DNA of 64,000 bases from Gigaspora rosea (GCA_003550325.1 QKWP01000039.1:56281-120280), one strand, 5' to 3'; shown: positions 22,421 to 34,661, counted from the stretch's first letter. A program made the numbers and translations. Notes: generated by a model from the letters alone, not told the origin.

Positions 22421-24479
22421 ATGCAATGAGCTATATAAAATAAAATTAATTTTTATGTATCAAAATATTAGGAAAGAATTTATTAAAATAATTCTTTAGA
22501 ACATATCTACTATAATAAGTAAGCTTATAAGCTATTATGACAATATAGTTAGGTTGTATTAGCATAACTGTATATATTAAAATTATTCTATTATAACTTA
22601 TTGTAAAAAATTGGTTACAAAAAATTACAAACTACTATGGTGATACACAATATGAGGTTAAACTTGAAATAATTTATATTGAATTCATAGCTGAAATTCT
22701 ATTGTAAAAATTTTGCTGTAAACTTATACATTTTGTATTGAAATTGTTGGAATTACAGTTGCGAATTCTATAATACTATGTTTTATAACAATTGCAGTCA
22801 CATTATGCAATTAAGATTGAATTAGTTTTTGAATTGAAATTAATATCATGCTTGCTATAAAAAATTTTGTTGCAAAACTTACTACTATAATAGTGACAGA
22901 CAAATTTAAAAAAAAAAAAAACAAAAAACAAAAACAAATTATATCAAATGGAAAAAATAAATAAAGTTCTAACTAAACCTTTATTTTTTTAAAGAAGCAT
23001 TTTTGGAAATTTAGAAATTGCTAGAGACATCAGTTGTATAGTATATGTCATAAAAATGATTATTGTAAAAAAATTTTATTATGCAACTTGCAAACTATAG
23101 TAGTATACACAGTATGTGCTGAGTTAATTTGTATTGGAATTAAACAGTTATAATTTATATTAGGATTTACTATAAAATTTGCTATTACAATGCCTTAATA
23201 ACCAAGAATCTTTAAATACCATAAAAAATAATTTTCTTATATATTATCAAGCTACTTTATTTTGCAAAAATCATGAAATATTTTATTAATTCAAAAGATA
23301 TATTTTTATACAACAAAAAACTAAAAAGTATCAAATTTTTGATCTCTTCATATATGTGATTTAAATAATTTTAGACATAGTAATATCTAAAGTAATTTCA
23401 AATGAATTTGATACTTTAGTTTTAGAGAATTCTGTTACTTACAAATTTACTTGAATACGTTAAAGTAAATTAATTTACCTATGTCATTATTATTTGAGTG
23501 CTAGCCACTAGACCCACTTGTGATAATTTCATCTTTTTCACAAATTTGTCTCATTTTGATACATAATTCTGCCACTTTCACAGCAACTGGCAATAAAATT
23601 GGTATTAAAAAAGTTACGATATTTCGAATTGTGCAAATTTATTCATTTTTTTTACCTGCATTATTATTTTTTTTTCACTTAGGCAGTTTTGCCAGTATTT
23701 TATTAAGATACTAAGTATATTGCTATATTAATACACTTGTTTACTCCTAATTTGCAAATTTGACATTACCTGGCTGCCTTAAAGGTGCCAAAGTACAACC
23801 TGCCACACTAATTTGAAGATAAATCTAAAAACTAGAGGCTATGTTAAACTAGCCTAAATGCTACACCATAGTGGCTTCTTCTCTCCTTTGTATTCCTTTA
23901 ACTAACAAGAAATTTACTATGGACAAATAAGGAGAGGGTAAATATAAAAAAATATCAAAAGCCAAGAAAACAAAAGATACAAAAAGAAAAACAGACAGAA
24001 AAGAAAAATGAAAGAGGAAAACAAAAAAGAAAAAAAACTACACGGTATAACATAAAGGCTAGTCTAACGAAAAGAAAACAAAAACCAATAGAAAAAAGAA
24101 AAGGAAAGTCACTATTATAATCCGTGGAAGGTTGAGTAAAAATTATATAACAAATGCAACTATTGTATATCTCTACTTAAAGCTATGTCTCAATTTATAT
24201 CTTCTTCCGACTATAAGACCAATCTCGGATATCTCTTAACCATCGACTAGAGCAACATCGTATGGAGTAGCCCCAGGGCTGTGTCAACAAACACGTTGCA
24301 TGGTTGCATTCTACTGGGTCCATCTGAATTTGGAAAGGTAAACAATGCCGTTCTTTTGGAGGGGGTAAACCAAATCCCCACTTTTTAACAAAAATTTTGA
24401 AAAAAAGATGACAGGAAGATGAAAGGAGTTAGAAAGTTTTCACTTGTAGTTTTTAAGCAAGAGTGTGTTCTTTTTTAAC
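22421..24479. other. Interior of the TIR element, no clear gene
   Basis: AT-rich DNA with loosely repeated segments (for example ATTACAAACTACTATGGTGATACA near 22628 and CAAACTATAGTAGTATACACA near 23090). A purine-rich tract spans about 23940-24110. Short frames here look like chance. Confidence 0.35.
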
Positions 24480-25560
24480 AAAAAACTCATCATTTTCTTA
24501 TTTCACCCTTTTGGGAGCTGACCCTGGTACTAGATTTTTTGGTAAGTGATAAACTCTGAGCCTGTTAGCAGGCAGTCTATGAACTTTGCCTCTAAACGAC
24601 AAGTGCCGTCCCAGCGGTAAGTGATGAACTCTGAATCTACTAGCAGATAGTCTATGACCTCTATCCCTAAATAATAGATGCTGTCTTACAGGATTTCTCA
24701 AAAGTCTCCAGCTTATCTCTTCATGAAATTCAGCAGACATTGTCATATAATAAGATGAAAGTCTCGATGTATTTAAATTACCAGACTTTTGTAGCAGTTC
24801 AGAGCTATACTTATTAAAAAAACATCTCAAATTTTGCCTTGCCTCAAACTACTTGACCAATTCCGCAAAAAAACTCATCAATTTCCAAGTATTACTAATA
24901 TTATCGGACATTTTTTTAACTGTTTCTTTATTCCAGATTGTACAATAGGCAAATCAATAGCCCTCTCGACCATTCTTTTAAATGCATTCTGGATTTCTTG
25001 TTTGCTATCTGATGTGAATACCAATTTATCTTTCAGATAATTAAGAAAGTTTAAAATACTCAAGTCCTTAGGATTGGAACTGTACACATAGTATTCGCGT
25101 AATAATCAAATTCTATATCAAAAAGAAGGTTATATTAACCTTGTTCAGCTTCGGTAAAAGTTAGCTTCTTGAACAAACGTACAGTATTACCTGCATTATT
25201 AAATGCAAACACATTTTCAAAGACAGAATATGTTTTTTCAATAGTACTATAATATTTGTTTAATATCCTTTAATTGTCTTCTAAATCAAGTTTCAACATG
25301 AAGTTATTTGTTTTAATTTTAATATTTTTGCTTTCCAAGAAAAAAAGCTTTATCAATTAAATACTCCTTTGCATTTTCAATTTAGCAAAATTGGTGTTGG
25401 CTTGCTCTTTTAATTTCTTTAGATTGGATATTTCCATTTTATATTTATTTTTAGTTATTTCATTCTAATACAATTTGTGGGTCAAAAAATCTTTATGTTG
25501 TTTGATTAATTTTTTTAATGTATATTTATTTTAGTGAAGTCTTTCTTTTCAGATCAAAGC
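24480..25560 (-). pseudogene. Degenerate hypothetical coiled-coil gene inside the TIR element
   Basis: Minus-strand reading from about 25560 gives a Lys-rich coiled-coil segment (MEISNLKKLKEQANTNFAKL), then YYSTIEKTYSVFENVFAFNN, then NFLNYLKDKLVFTSDSKQEI with FKRMVERAIDLPIVQSGIKK (24878-25087), and after a frame change RCFFNKYSSELLQKSGNL (24498-24830). At least four stops or shifts break it. The sense of one continuous protein is good but I recognise no domain; it could be the element's own gene or a captured host gene. Confidence 0.45.
24541..24686. repeat. Two-copy tandem repeat of about 73 bp
   Basis: GGTAAGTGATAAACTCTGAG begins one unit and GGTAAGTGATGAACTCTGAA the next. In the minus-strand frame this gives a duplicated Arg/His/Leu-rich peptide, which is probably not functional. 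Confidence 0.6.
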
Positions 25561-26289
25561 ATTATTTGAAATATTTTTAGAGTATTTTTATAATGGTCCT
25601 TATGAGGTATCAGTTACAAACCATTTGTTACTTTTTAAATATTATATTATTTGTGTTTTGCTTTTAAACAATATATTATTATTAATATAAAAGAAACTAG
25701 ATACTGAACCTATCATTAAACAGTGGATTTTGTTATTATTACTTTGCAATAATATAAATAATTTTTTTATTTTTTATTCCTATTAGATTATGTTACATAT
25801 TATCATATTCTTAAATTTTATTATACTACAAATATATTGCATGCATATATCATATTAATATATTAATTCATATAAAAATAAATAAACAAGTAAAGCTTTT
25901 AAGTGTTTTAATTTTAACTTATAATAATATGGAATAATATGACTTTCTTGCTCATGAAATTTTTGATTAAATATTAAAAACATATATTTGTCAAAGGAAA
26001 AAAATAATCTTTAATGAATCGAAATAAATACAATTAATGTTTAAATGCACTTGAAAGTCCAAGAGATTTACATAACCAAATTTTAAAATTAGATAACTCA
26101 TAATTTTAATTTCTTTATGTTAGTATAACTAACAAACTTTATACAATTAAGGCAATTGAAAATAACCTAAGAATGCAGACTTATTTTATTATAAGATAAT
26201 TTATGCTGTGCACCAAGTAATGAAACATGCAAGTTAAAACAAAAATTCTGGTAAATGTTTTTTTTATTATTATACCTGTTTTTTAAGTT
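25561..26289. other. Interior of the TIR element, no gene seen
   Basis: AT-rich with no coherent reading frame and no strong repeat. Confidence 0.35.
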
Positions 26290-27115
26290 ACAGTAATAAA
26301 TTTTTAATATACAATTAAAAGATTAGTACATATTGTTTTATCTTGCAAACAGTAATTGATAACATTATTTATATACTCAATACAAAAACTATACTTTATT
26401 TGTAAAGTTACTATTTGAATTGATTTAAAAAAATTATTACTCAATTGGTACAATTTTTCTAAAATGCAGGCTTTATTTGTAAAACTACTATTCAATTGGC
26501 ATTATTTTCTCATAAAAACAAGATTATTTAAGCTTTATTTGTAAAACTTACAACAGTATATAATTGGTGCTATTTTTCCAAAATAATGAAATTATACAAT
26601 TTTTATTTGTAAAACTTTCTATTCAATTTTTATGATTATTTCAAGATAATGAGATTATACAAGCTTTATTTGTAATTAGTGCAATTTTCCCAAAACAATA
26701 AAATATAAGTTTTATTTGTAAACCACTATTAAATTGGTGCAATTTTTTAATATTCTTGTTTTTAAACCAAATTATTAATTATATACTCATCTCTAAACAA
26801 ATATGCTTTTGTTTTTATATATTACTATTTATATAATGCTAAATATTTATTGATATCATAATGCAGTAACTTTTCCAAAACAATGAAATGCAATTTTTAT
26901 TTGAGAAGCTTATTATTCAATAGGTTTAATTTTCTCAAAAAACAAAAGTATGCATATTAACAATGAAAATCAAGCTTTATTCATGAAATCACTATTCAAT
27001 TAGTGCTATTGTCTATAAAAACAATTTATTTGTGAAACTTACTATTCAATTTGCAATTTTCCTAAGACAAAGAGATTATACAAGTTTTATTTATTCAATT
27101 AGTACAATTGTTTCA
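26290..27115. repeat. Subterminal repeat array, right
   Basis: Units such as AAGCTTTATTTGTAAAACTT-ACTATTCAATTGGTGCAATTTTC are the reverse complement of the left array units. Short apparent frames in this array reflect the repeat, not genes. Confidence 0.75.
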
Positions 27116-27719
27116 AAATTCAAGATGGGTATAAACTCTACTTTTTTATTTTTTGTTATATCTTAATTGGTTTGTAGGTGTAATTTAAGAAAAAAAGCTC
27201 TATTTAGTATTTATAGTTCTGTAAATGAATGATTTGTGGGTTTATCTACTGGTTGTAGTCATAATTCAACCAGGTCACTCATCCACTTGGGTGATATCTA
27301 CTCAGATCAAAACACTAATTTAATACAGTATTAGTAAATTATGCAGTAAATAGTAAAGATATTAAAAGATAAGAATAAAGAAATATAAATCTAGTTTTTC
27401 AGAATGCATCTTAGCTAATTTTGTATTATGTACTTTTGCTAATAAATTTATTAAAGCCCTGTTTAGTCTATAAATAATACATTATTTTTGATCAATCAAT
27501 CATCAGAAACCAAAATCAGTTATCATTTATAATTGCATAAAAGACAAATACAAAAATACCAATTATTGTTTGATATTATAATTATAATATAATTAAGGAG
27601 AGCACTATTTATCAGCTAATTAGGGTCACTAAGTAGCTGACCCCTACCCCATCTGATAATTTTTCTAAGCATCTGATTGGTTAAAATTTAATAATATATA
27701 TATATTAAATATTGGAAAC

Positions 27720-28012
27720 ATTTGATCTACCAGTCTGTTTTGGATAATTTAACTACCAAAATGTTCATCTTAGTGAGATTATTCTAACAAGCTCAAAATT
27801 ATTTAAATTCAATTACAGAATTCCAAGATTGTTTAACTTTTATGTAATTTTAATAGTAATTTTTAAAATTACTAAGTAAATTTTTTTAATATTGAATAAC
27901 TTTTGCTCCATCAGTCCATTTTGGATAACTTAACTACCAAAATGTTCATCTCAGTAAGATAATTCTAATAAGCCTAAAATTTTTAAATTCTAATTACAGA
28001 ATCCCAGGATCA
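27720..28012. repeat. Two direct copies of a palindromic-element arm
   Basis: TTTGATCTACCAGTCTGTTT (27720) to about 27830 and the stretch 27900-28012 both contain AACTACCAAAATGTTCATCT and related flanking sequence. The same arm forms the inverted repeats at 58187-59390 and 60498-60956, so these are partial older members of that family. Confidence 0.65.
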
Positions 28013-28075
28013 ACAAAGATTTGTATGATATGCAAATATGTATAGTAAGGTAAATATGTCTAATTTGGTGTGCAC

Positions 28076-28202
28076 TAATAATATCTTATGAACTATTGAT
28101 CAGTATCATGTGATTTTGTTACTATTCAATTCGTCTTATCAAGATAAATTGAATGGTACTAAAATTACATAATTCTGACTAATAGTTTACAAAATATTAT
28201 TA
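28076..28202. repeat. 127-bp imperfect palindrome
   Basis: GTGATTTTGTTACTATTCAATT on the left is mirrored by AATTGAATGGTACTAAAATTAC on the right around a short loop near 28140. Arms are about 55 bp. No coding. Confidence 0.55.
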
Positions 28203-28236
28203 TTTAACCAAGATAATCTATATAAAAAATAACTAA

Positions 28237-28554
28237 TTGTACATGGGTGTTTGAACATGGGTATAATAATTTTTATAAATTAAAAGATTTTTTATTAAAA
28301 TAAAAAATAATTTAATTAATATTAGGGTTAATATTAGAGTTAGAGTAAGAACTGAGATGAGACAGGGGGCAAGTTAATACCAAAATTTTACAAAGAATTT
28401 TTTTTCTTAGAGCCCATAGATTGTTTCGTAAACAAAATTTTAAGATACAATTAATTTTTGTTTTTTCTTTATGTTTGTTATACAAAAAATGATCTGCATA
28501 CTGCATTTTTCTATATGATTTGTATAGTACAGTGTTCAAACACCCCGTGTACAA
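28237..28554. mobile_element. 318-bp MITE-like element
   Basis: The left end TTGTACATGGGTGTTTGAAC is mirrored by GTTCAAACACCCCGTGTACAA at the right. The interior is AT-rich with a chance minus-strand frame. TSD not clear. Confidence 0.6.
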
Positions 28555-30179
28555 ATAGAAATGCTCATCTATATATATATTATTTTGAAAATTAGCATAA
28601 AATTGTAAATAATTTTATAGACCAGTTCATTTTTGACAATTTTACCATGAAATAACCAACTTGAAGAGATGATTCCTTTAATTTAAATACTTGAACTTCT
28701 TAAAAATATTATTGTTTTTCACAATAAATCAAATGAAAAATATATAGAATCAAATTTCAAACCAATTTGATGATAGATGACATAAAATTTTGAATCAAGC
28801 AAAAAAAATCTTCCAAACCTCTAGCATAAACAAAATAAAATACTTTTTATTAGTAATTCAATATTTACAAATATTTCATTTAATATGTGATAAATGTTCA
28901 AATAACTTGGCTTTTTCTTTTAACAATTTATAATAACATTTAAAATTTTTAATTAAGTTTTATAACAATAATGTCAATATATTAAAAGTATGGTGATTTA
29001 GAAAAATTGGTAAGTTGTCACTCCAAGTGCAGGTCTAGAGTTCAAATCCCACTAGTGATATTTTAAAAATAAGATCTGTGCTCCAGTAACTATTTCTTAT
29101 TGATCAGTTGGGTATATTACTTGTAGTCTTGGTACACTATTTTGAATAGAAGCTTTTGAGCATAGTTTTGTATTATTATACAGACAAATTTAAGAAACTG
29201 GAGAAACAAAACCTGTTTGGCAAGTCTGAGTAAGGAGGAGTAAAGATTTTTGACAGTAGTACCAAAACTGAAGTATTGAAAACCAAAGTCAAATAACTAA
29301 ATGATAAGACCTTCAGAGAAGAGGGTCTGCCAATCTGGCTACTTGAGTCACACTGGAGAAAAAGGACCTATGTTTCAGAAGTAGGTACCAGAGAAAAAAA
29401 CTATAAGGCACCAAATCCTATGTAAAATTGACTCTTTCGGGCTAATAGGATTAGAAGTTTGGGATATATCAGGGAAAAACTGGTAGAAAGGTAATGGTGG
29501 GTACTGGGATCAGAGCAAACCTTACAAGGGCAGAAGTAGGTAACTCAGGGGTTAAAGGAAGGATCATATGAATTAGGGAACTATGAACTTGAAAGTGTCC
29601 TATACTGCAGGATTAGAAACTCAAAACATTAATTGATGAACTTAACAAACATAGTAGCTACTCTGACTACAAGTGTAAGCCTCAGTGAATGCATTGTTAC
29701 TGAAGTATTGATGGATACCTGTGTGTGACAAGTGTTACCTCCCACAAAGTTAGCTGTTGGGTGAAATTCTATAGTCATATTTGCTAGCTCTCTGGGACTA
29801 GATGCAGATATGCTATTCTTGGGCTTAGTTGTTAGGAAATAACAACTCTTAAAAGGCTTCTAATAGAGTAATCCTGGTAAGAATAATGCTATATAGAAAG
29901 TCAAGGTAGGGGTGGAAGTTCACAATGGAAACTGAGAGGTTGGGCTTAGTATGCTATTATTTAGATAACTAGAGTATGATAAAGCATATCGAAAAAGAAA
30001 AAAATAATGTCTATATATTGTAAATTAGAAAATAAAAGTTAACCAATTTCAAATAATCTTGGCTTTTTCTTTTTTTATTAAACAATAAAAATTTTACAAT
30101 AAAACTATCAAAATCAGAACAAACATTAATCGTAACTGATCCTGTAGTAATTTAGCTTATTAATTTCTGATGAAATTGA
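28555..30179. other. Intergenic; possible old SINE or gene relic
   Basis: From about 29170 to 29960 base composition shifts to higher GC with G/A richness on the plus strand, but no long frame or splice pattern was found. A tRNA-like B-box motif sits just before it (28989-29062). Confidence 0.35.
28989..29062 (+). other. tRNA-like segment (possible SINE head)
   Basis: AGAGTTCAAATCCCAC resembles the T-arm and B box of a tRNA gene (usual form GGTTCAAATCC). A possible A box lies about 35 bp upstream, but the acceptor stem does not pair, so it is not a working tRNA. Confidence 0.3.
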
Positions 30180-32520
30180 CAGAGTAGCAATACTTGCGTT
30201 TTTGATTCTTCTGCACTTACTTTTTTAGTACACCTAAATGTATCCCAAAAATATAAGAGATACAGTGATTTTAAAAAGCCATGTGACTGCCGCAATTAAA
30301 ATCGATACAGGTAAGACAAATAAAAGGCTTAAGTTTTTTAATCAGAACTAATTTTTTTATTATATCATTATTATTTGAATTTCTAATAAGAGTTATAGAG
30401 AAGAAAATTACTATTTCAAAAGTAGTAAATACATCAAAATTGGTTTAGTGTATTATAAGATATGAATAAAAAAATTTTACAATTTTAAAGGTTTTTAGAA
30501 AGCCTTAAAAAATTGCAAAGTTTTTTTATTCATATCTTATAATACACTAAGCCAATTTTGATATATTTACTACTACTAGAATAGTAATTTTCTTCTCTAC
30601 AACTCATATTAGAAATAAAATAATAATGACTTAATTAAAAATTAGTTCTGGTTAAAAAAACTTTAAGCCTTTTGTTAGAATCTTATCTTAATTCTATTGG
30701 TTGATTTTAATCGAGACAGTCATTAATATTTTTAAAATTACAAAAAGTAATAAATTTTTTGGGCACATTTAGGTGTATCAAAAAAGTAAGTCTAAGGAGT
30801 ATTAAAAATGTTTTGAGATATGGTGATGTTAAAAATGTCATATGACTGCCATGATTATAATTGACCAATGAAATGCAGGTAAGATTCTAATAAAAGGCTT
30901 GAAGTTTTTTTAATGGACCTAATTTTTTTGCTTATACCATTATTATTTGAATTTCTAATAAAAGTTATAAAAAAGAAAATTACTATTACAATAGTAGTAA
31001 ACTTATCAAAATTGGCTTAGCAGTCATAGGACATGTTCCTTTAAAATAGCCTTGAAATAATTTATAATAAAAATTATAATAAAAACATATAAATTTACTA
31101 TAAACTTTGAGCTAAAGATTCTTTTTGGCTTAACTAATTAACTTAAAATTAAATTTTACAAATTATATAGAACAAGAAAAGAAGAAAAATTTGAGCTTAA
31201 AAACCTATCGAAATTTTGTTAATTTTGACTTTTTCAAAATATAACTTCACTAAAAAACAAAAATTTACTAATTTTAAATTAGCAATTATATGTAAAATCA
31301 TGCTTTAAACAACTTTATTTAGGTGAACAAGAAGGCTACCTTGTAAGAAAAATGGGTTATCTATATACTAAAGTTAAAAATCATTGGTTTTAATATAACC
31401 CTCTTTTTTATCAAGATATCCTGCTTTGGGCCTCTAATAAACTTGTTCAGCAGGTATTCCTATTTGGTTTGAGGTTAAAATACATTTTTTTAAACCTTTG
31501 CAAATTAAAATAGGGTTAAAGTTAGAGAAAAAAATTTTTTTTTGAAAGAAAGATTTTTATCTCTAACTTCAACCCTATTTTTCAACTGTAAAAGGTCCGA
31601 AAAATGCATTTTGCCTCAAACTGAGTAGAAATACTAGCTGGACAAGTTTACTTAGAGGCCCAAAGCAGATTATCTTAATAAAAAAGGGGTTTTATATTAC
31701 AAACCAAAAATTTTTAACTTTAGTATATAGATAACCCATTTTTTTTACAAGGTAACCTTTCTTTGTTTGCCTAAATAAAGTTGTTCAGAGCACAATTTTA
31801 CACATAATTGCTAATTTAAAAATAGGAATTTTTTATTTTTGGTAAAGTTACATCTTAAAAAAGTGCAAAATTAACAAAATTTTATATGTTTTTAAGCTCA
31901 AATTTTTCTTCTTTTCTTGTTCTATATGTTTGTAAAATTTAATTTTAAGTTAATTAGTTAAGCTAAGAAGGAACTTTAGCTCAAAGTTTATAGTAAATTC
32001 ATATGTTTTTATTATAATTTTTATTATAAACTTATTTCAAAGAGACATGTCCTATAACTGTTAGTGTATTATGAGATATAAGTAAAAAAATTTTTGCGAT
32101 TTTTTAAAGTTTTTTAGAAAGTTTTAAAAAATTGCTAAGTTTTTTTATTCATATCTTGTAATACATAAGCCAATTTTGATAGGTTTACTACAATCAGAAT
32201 AGTAATTTTCTTCTCTACAACTCTTATTAAAAATTCAAATAATAAAGACATAATAAAAAAATTAGTTCCAATTAAAAAAACTTTAAGCATTTTATTAGAA
32301 TCTTACCTGCAATTCCATTGGTCGATTTTACTCGTGGTAGTCACATGACTTTTTAAAAATCGCTGTAACTCAAAAAAGTATTAAATTTTTTGAGTAACAT
32401 TTAGGTAGGAGTATCAAACATAAGCTTTGCCTCAAAAAAAGTAATAAAATTTTTGGTACATTTAGGTGTATCAAAAAAAGTAATTGCGGGAGTATCAAAA
32501 ACGTAAGTTTTGCCGCCCTG
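30180..32520. mobile_element. Cluster of two fold-back elements, one split by a nested palindrome
   Basis: Outer ends are related inverted sequences: CAGAGTAGCAATACTTGCGT at 30180 and, reverse complemented from 32520, CAGGGCGGCAAAACTTACGT. A first palindrome (about 30180-30810) folds around 30490. A second, of the same family, has its left arm at about 30811-31020 and its right arm at 32061-32520, separated by an insertion. The shared arm includes CATCAAAATTGGTTTAGTGT and CTTTTTTGATACACCTAAAT. Confidence 0.7.
31021..32060. mobile_element. 1,040-bp palindromic element nested in a fold-back, with target duplication
   Basis: It starts CAGTCATAGGACATGT and ends ACATGTCCTATAACTG; the arms (about 500 bp each) pair through the whole length to a centre near 31545, where TAGGGTTAAAGTTAGAGA faces TCTCTAACTTCAACCCTA. 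TTAG flanks it on both sides (31017-31020, 32061-32064). The uninterrupted site is seen in the sister repeat near 30450. If the first base is counted as part of the element a TA duplication is equally possible, as for Tc1/mariner types. Confidence 0.8.
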
Positions 32521-33033
32521 ATGTTTACCTGCAATATTCTTGATCTATATCATTTTATAATATTATATGAACGAAAGAAAAAAATATGCAACTTAATATT
32601 ATTTATGTCAAAATTTCACTAGATCGAGAGCTTATTATGATGAGAGTAACCTGCACTAACTTTAACGCATGTAAACAATTGTTTACACCATACTCTGATT
32701 TCTGATTTGCTGTGATTACAATCTATTACGGAAATTATAGCTATTACAACCATTGCAGCTATTACGACATTTACAGCTATTACGACATTTTTATAGCAAT
32801 ACGGCATTTACAACTTTGGGTCTTAGTTGTAACTAAGGGCTGTAACCCAGGTTGTAATCGTAATGTCCGTAAATATTACTTACGGCCGGCAACTAAATTA
32901 GACAATAAAAGTTCAAATAAGACTTTTTCTTTTTTTTAATTAATAAGCAATAAAAATATACTATACGAAATCAGATCAGATGATAATCGGCGTTACGTGT
33001 AACTGATCTTGTGGTAATTTGCCTTATTAATTA
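32521..33033. other. Intergenic with short ATTACGACATTTACAGCT repeats
   Basis: An 18-bp motif (AGCTATTACGACATTTAC) repeats near 32757-32800. No gene; the small frames on both strands here are made of this repeat. Confidence 0.5.
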
Positions 33034-33118
33034 GATTAGATCATCCGATTGATGAACACTATTTATTGCCTATGTTACATACCATTTTTTAAGTTCTTTT
33101 CACTACTGCACTAATTTC
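33034..33118 (+). promoter_or_regulatory. Shared F-box-family promoter module
   Basis: GATTAGATCATCCGATTGATG (33034-33054) is followed by a TATTTATT box at 33060 and CTATGTTACATA at 33070-33081, then 37 nt to the ATG. The intact paralogue at 40433 has the same order and nearly the same spacing, although the intervening bases have diverged. Confidence 0.6.
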
Positions 33119-34492
33119 ATGGCATCGAAAATACTTATGGGTGATATGCCCGAATTAATGGAGAATATTCTTAAAAATTTAAAGAATGAAATTAATTCTC
33201 TATACACATGTGCACTTGTAAGCCGACATTGGAGCAAAATGTCAATTCCTATTCTTTGGCGAGAGCCATTTCTATACAATCGAAGACCTTTATACATTTC
33301 TAACTATTTTTCATCTCTTGGCGAATACGAAAAAATTATTTTAAAAGAATGCGGGATAAATGAAGAATTTTCCATAACAATATTTGATTATGCGAGATTC
33401 CTAAAGGCTCTTAATCTAAGTCGTTTATATTTTCAAGTTGAAAAATGGATCAAACTCGTGCTCGTTAATTCAAATTCACTTAACTACAGCAGATTGAAGC
33501 ATATAATTATTGACATAACTAATTTACTACTCAAATTATTGATAGAAAATGGTGCCACTTTGCGTAAATTAGAGATACATTTTTCAGGATTTCGTGAATT
33601 TAAGCCAGAGATCTTTTACGTATTAGGACAAAATGAGCAATTTCTCTCGCAACTTCAATATCTACCTTTAAGGAAAATAGAAATCAAAGACACTGATAGT
33701 GCTACTACATGGTTAAAAGCCGTTGCAAAATATACAACAAAAATTAATTCTTTGAATATTGAAGTTATTTATCCTGATTATATTCAACAAATATTTCATG
33801 CTCTTATAAATGTTATTAAATCACAAGAACAACTTAAGAAGTTTGGAATAGCTGGAAAAGAATATCTTACAGAATTTCACGGCATGATTTCAGCTTTAGA
33901 GAGCCAAAAAAACTCATTACAAGAAGTTAGAATAGGTTTTTGTGCTATTAATGAAGAGTTCGAGGTACTGAAAATTTGTAAAAACTTAGAAACACTTCGT
34001 ATTTTGAATTGTGATCAAACAGTGTCGAAAATATTAGATCATAAAGTCAGCAATAAAATTAGCACACTAGAGGTAATTTGTTGCCAAATTTATCCACAGC
34101 CTATAGTATTAGTGTTAGAAAAGTCTGGCATATTACTACAACGATTGATACTTGAATTAAATGGTGATGATAGTCATGAATACACTTTATTACTAGAAGC
34201 ACTTAAGTCATCCTGTCCAAACATTATATACCTCGACATTTCAAATATTAAATTTTCCACACAACTAGTAGAGCTCATTAGTGGTTTACAAAAACTTCAA
34301 TTTCTTTCGTTATGGCGCTATAATGACGGCATACAGGATGAAGAACTAAAAAAACAAGTTATACAGTTTTCAGAAATATTGCCGTTAACATTGCAAAAAC
34401 TTGAATTGGATTATTCGTTAATGCCATATGAAGATATTTTGCTTAATCATTGCAATGTACCTTTAAAAAAGTCATTGGTTTTTTTTTATTAA
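33119..34492 (+). CDS. F-box/LRR family protein, C-terminus lost by frameshift
   Basis: 457 codons. Residues 8-47 (DMPELMENILKNL to SRHWSKMSIPILW) form an F-box-like motif, followed by Leu-rich repeat-like segments up to the end (LPLTLQKLELDYS, ILLNHCNVPLKKS). The frame ends in FFY inside a T run at 34475-34490. A different frame continues the family C-terminus (KIAKALIEFCIRIKTLNYEG, then VPFGRILVDC) to a stop at 34659-34661, with one further TAG at about 34624. So about 60 residues are lost, by real decay or homopolymer error. Such proteins are expected to recruit substrates to SCF ubiquitin ligases; substrate unknown. Confidence 0.8.
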   Translation: MASKILMGDMPELMENILKNLKNEINSLYTCALVSRHWSKMSIPILWREPFLYNRRPLYISNYFSSLGEYEKIILKECGINEEFSITIFDYARFLKALNLSRLYFQVEKWIKLVLVNSNSLNYSRLKHIIIDITNLLLKLLIENGATLRKLEIHFSGFREFKPEIFYVLGQNEQFLSQLQYLPLRKIEIKDTDSATTWLKAVAKYTTKINSLNIEVIYPDYIQQIFHALINVIKSQEQLKKFGIAGKEYLTEFHGMISALESQKNSLQEVRIGFCAINEEFEVLKICKNLETLRILNCDQTVSKILDHKVSNKISTLEVICCQIYPQPIVLVLEKSGILLQRLILELNGDDSHEYTLLLEALKSSCPNIIYLDISNIKFSTQLVELISGLQKLQFLSLWRYNDGIQDEELKKQVIQFSEILPLTLQKLELDYSLMPYEDILLNHCNVPLKKSLVFFY

Positions 34493-34661
34493 AATTAATA
34501 AGGAGAAAATTGCCAAAGCATTGATCGAATTCTGCATACGAATCAAAACTTTGAATTACGAGGGTGTATGCAAAGATTTACATTTTGATGATAATATTAG
34601 AATGGAAGTGGAAGCATGTGTTTAGTTGGTACCATTTGGACGTATTCTTGTTGATTGTTAA
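34493..34661 (+). pseudogene. Out-of-frame C-terminal end of the preceding F-box gene
   Basis: In a second frame the sequence encodes ALIEFCIRIKTLNYEGV and ends VPFGRILVDC, aligned with the last 55 residues of the 507-residue paralogue (ALIEFCARTRTLNYVGV, VPYERIVVDC). Confidence 0.75.

Larger units (their letters stand above)
21597..27307. mobile_element. 5.7-kb terminal-inverted-repeat element with subterminal arrays
   Basis: The left end ATCTGAGTAGGTATAACCCA is mirrored at the right end (reverse complement of 27307 inward: ATCTGAGTAGATATCACCCA). Similarity continues through GTGACCAGGTTAAATTAT against GTGACCTGGTTGAATTAT, and on to CCAATTAAGATATAACAA. Inside each end lies an array of about 65-70 bp units, in opposite orientation at the two ends. 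The interior holds one degenerate minus-strand gene. No clear target duplication was found and no transposase superfamily could be assigned. Confidence 0.7.

Noticed and set aside
24498-24830. Arg/His/Leu-rich tail of the 110-codon frame as a nucleic-acid-binding domain
   Set aside because: It is produced by a two-copy DNA tandem repeat after a frame break, so it is more likely read-through of repeat DNA.
28989-29062. A functional tRNA gene
   Set aside because: The T-arm stem is mismatched and no acceptor stem pairs; at best a tRNA-derived relic.
32619-32939. Small frames rich in Tyr/Ser or Val/Ile on both strands
   Set aside because: Both are encoded by the same short ATTACGACATTTACAGCT repeat.
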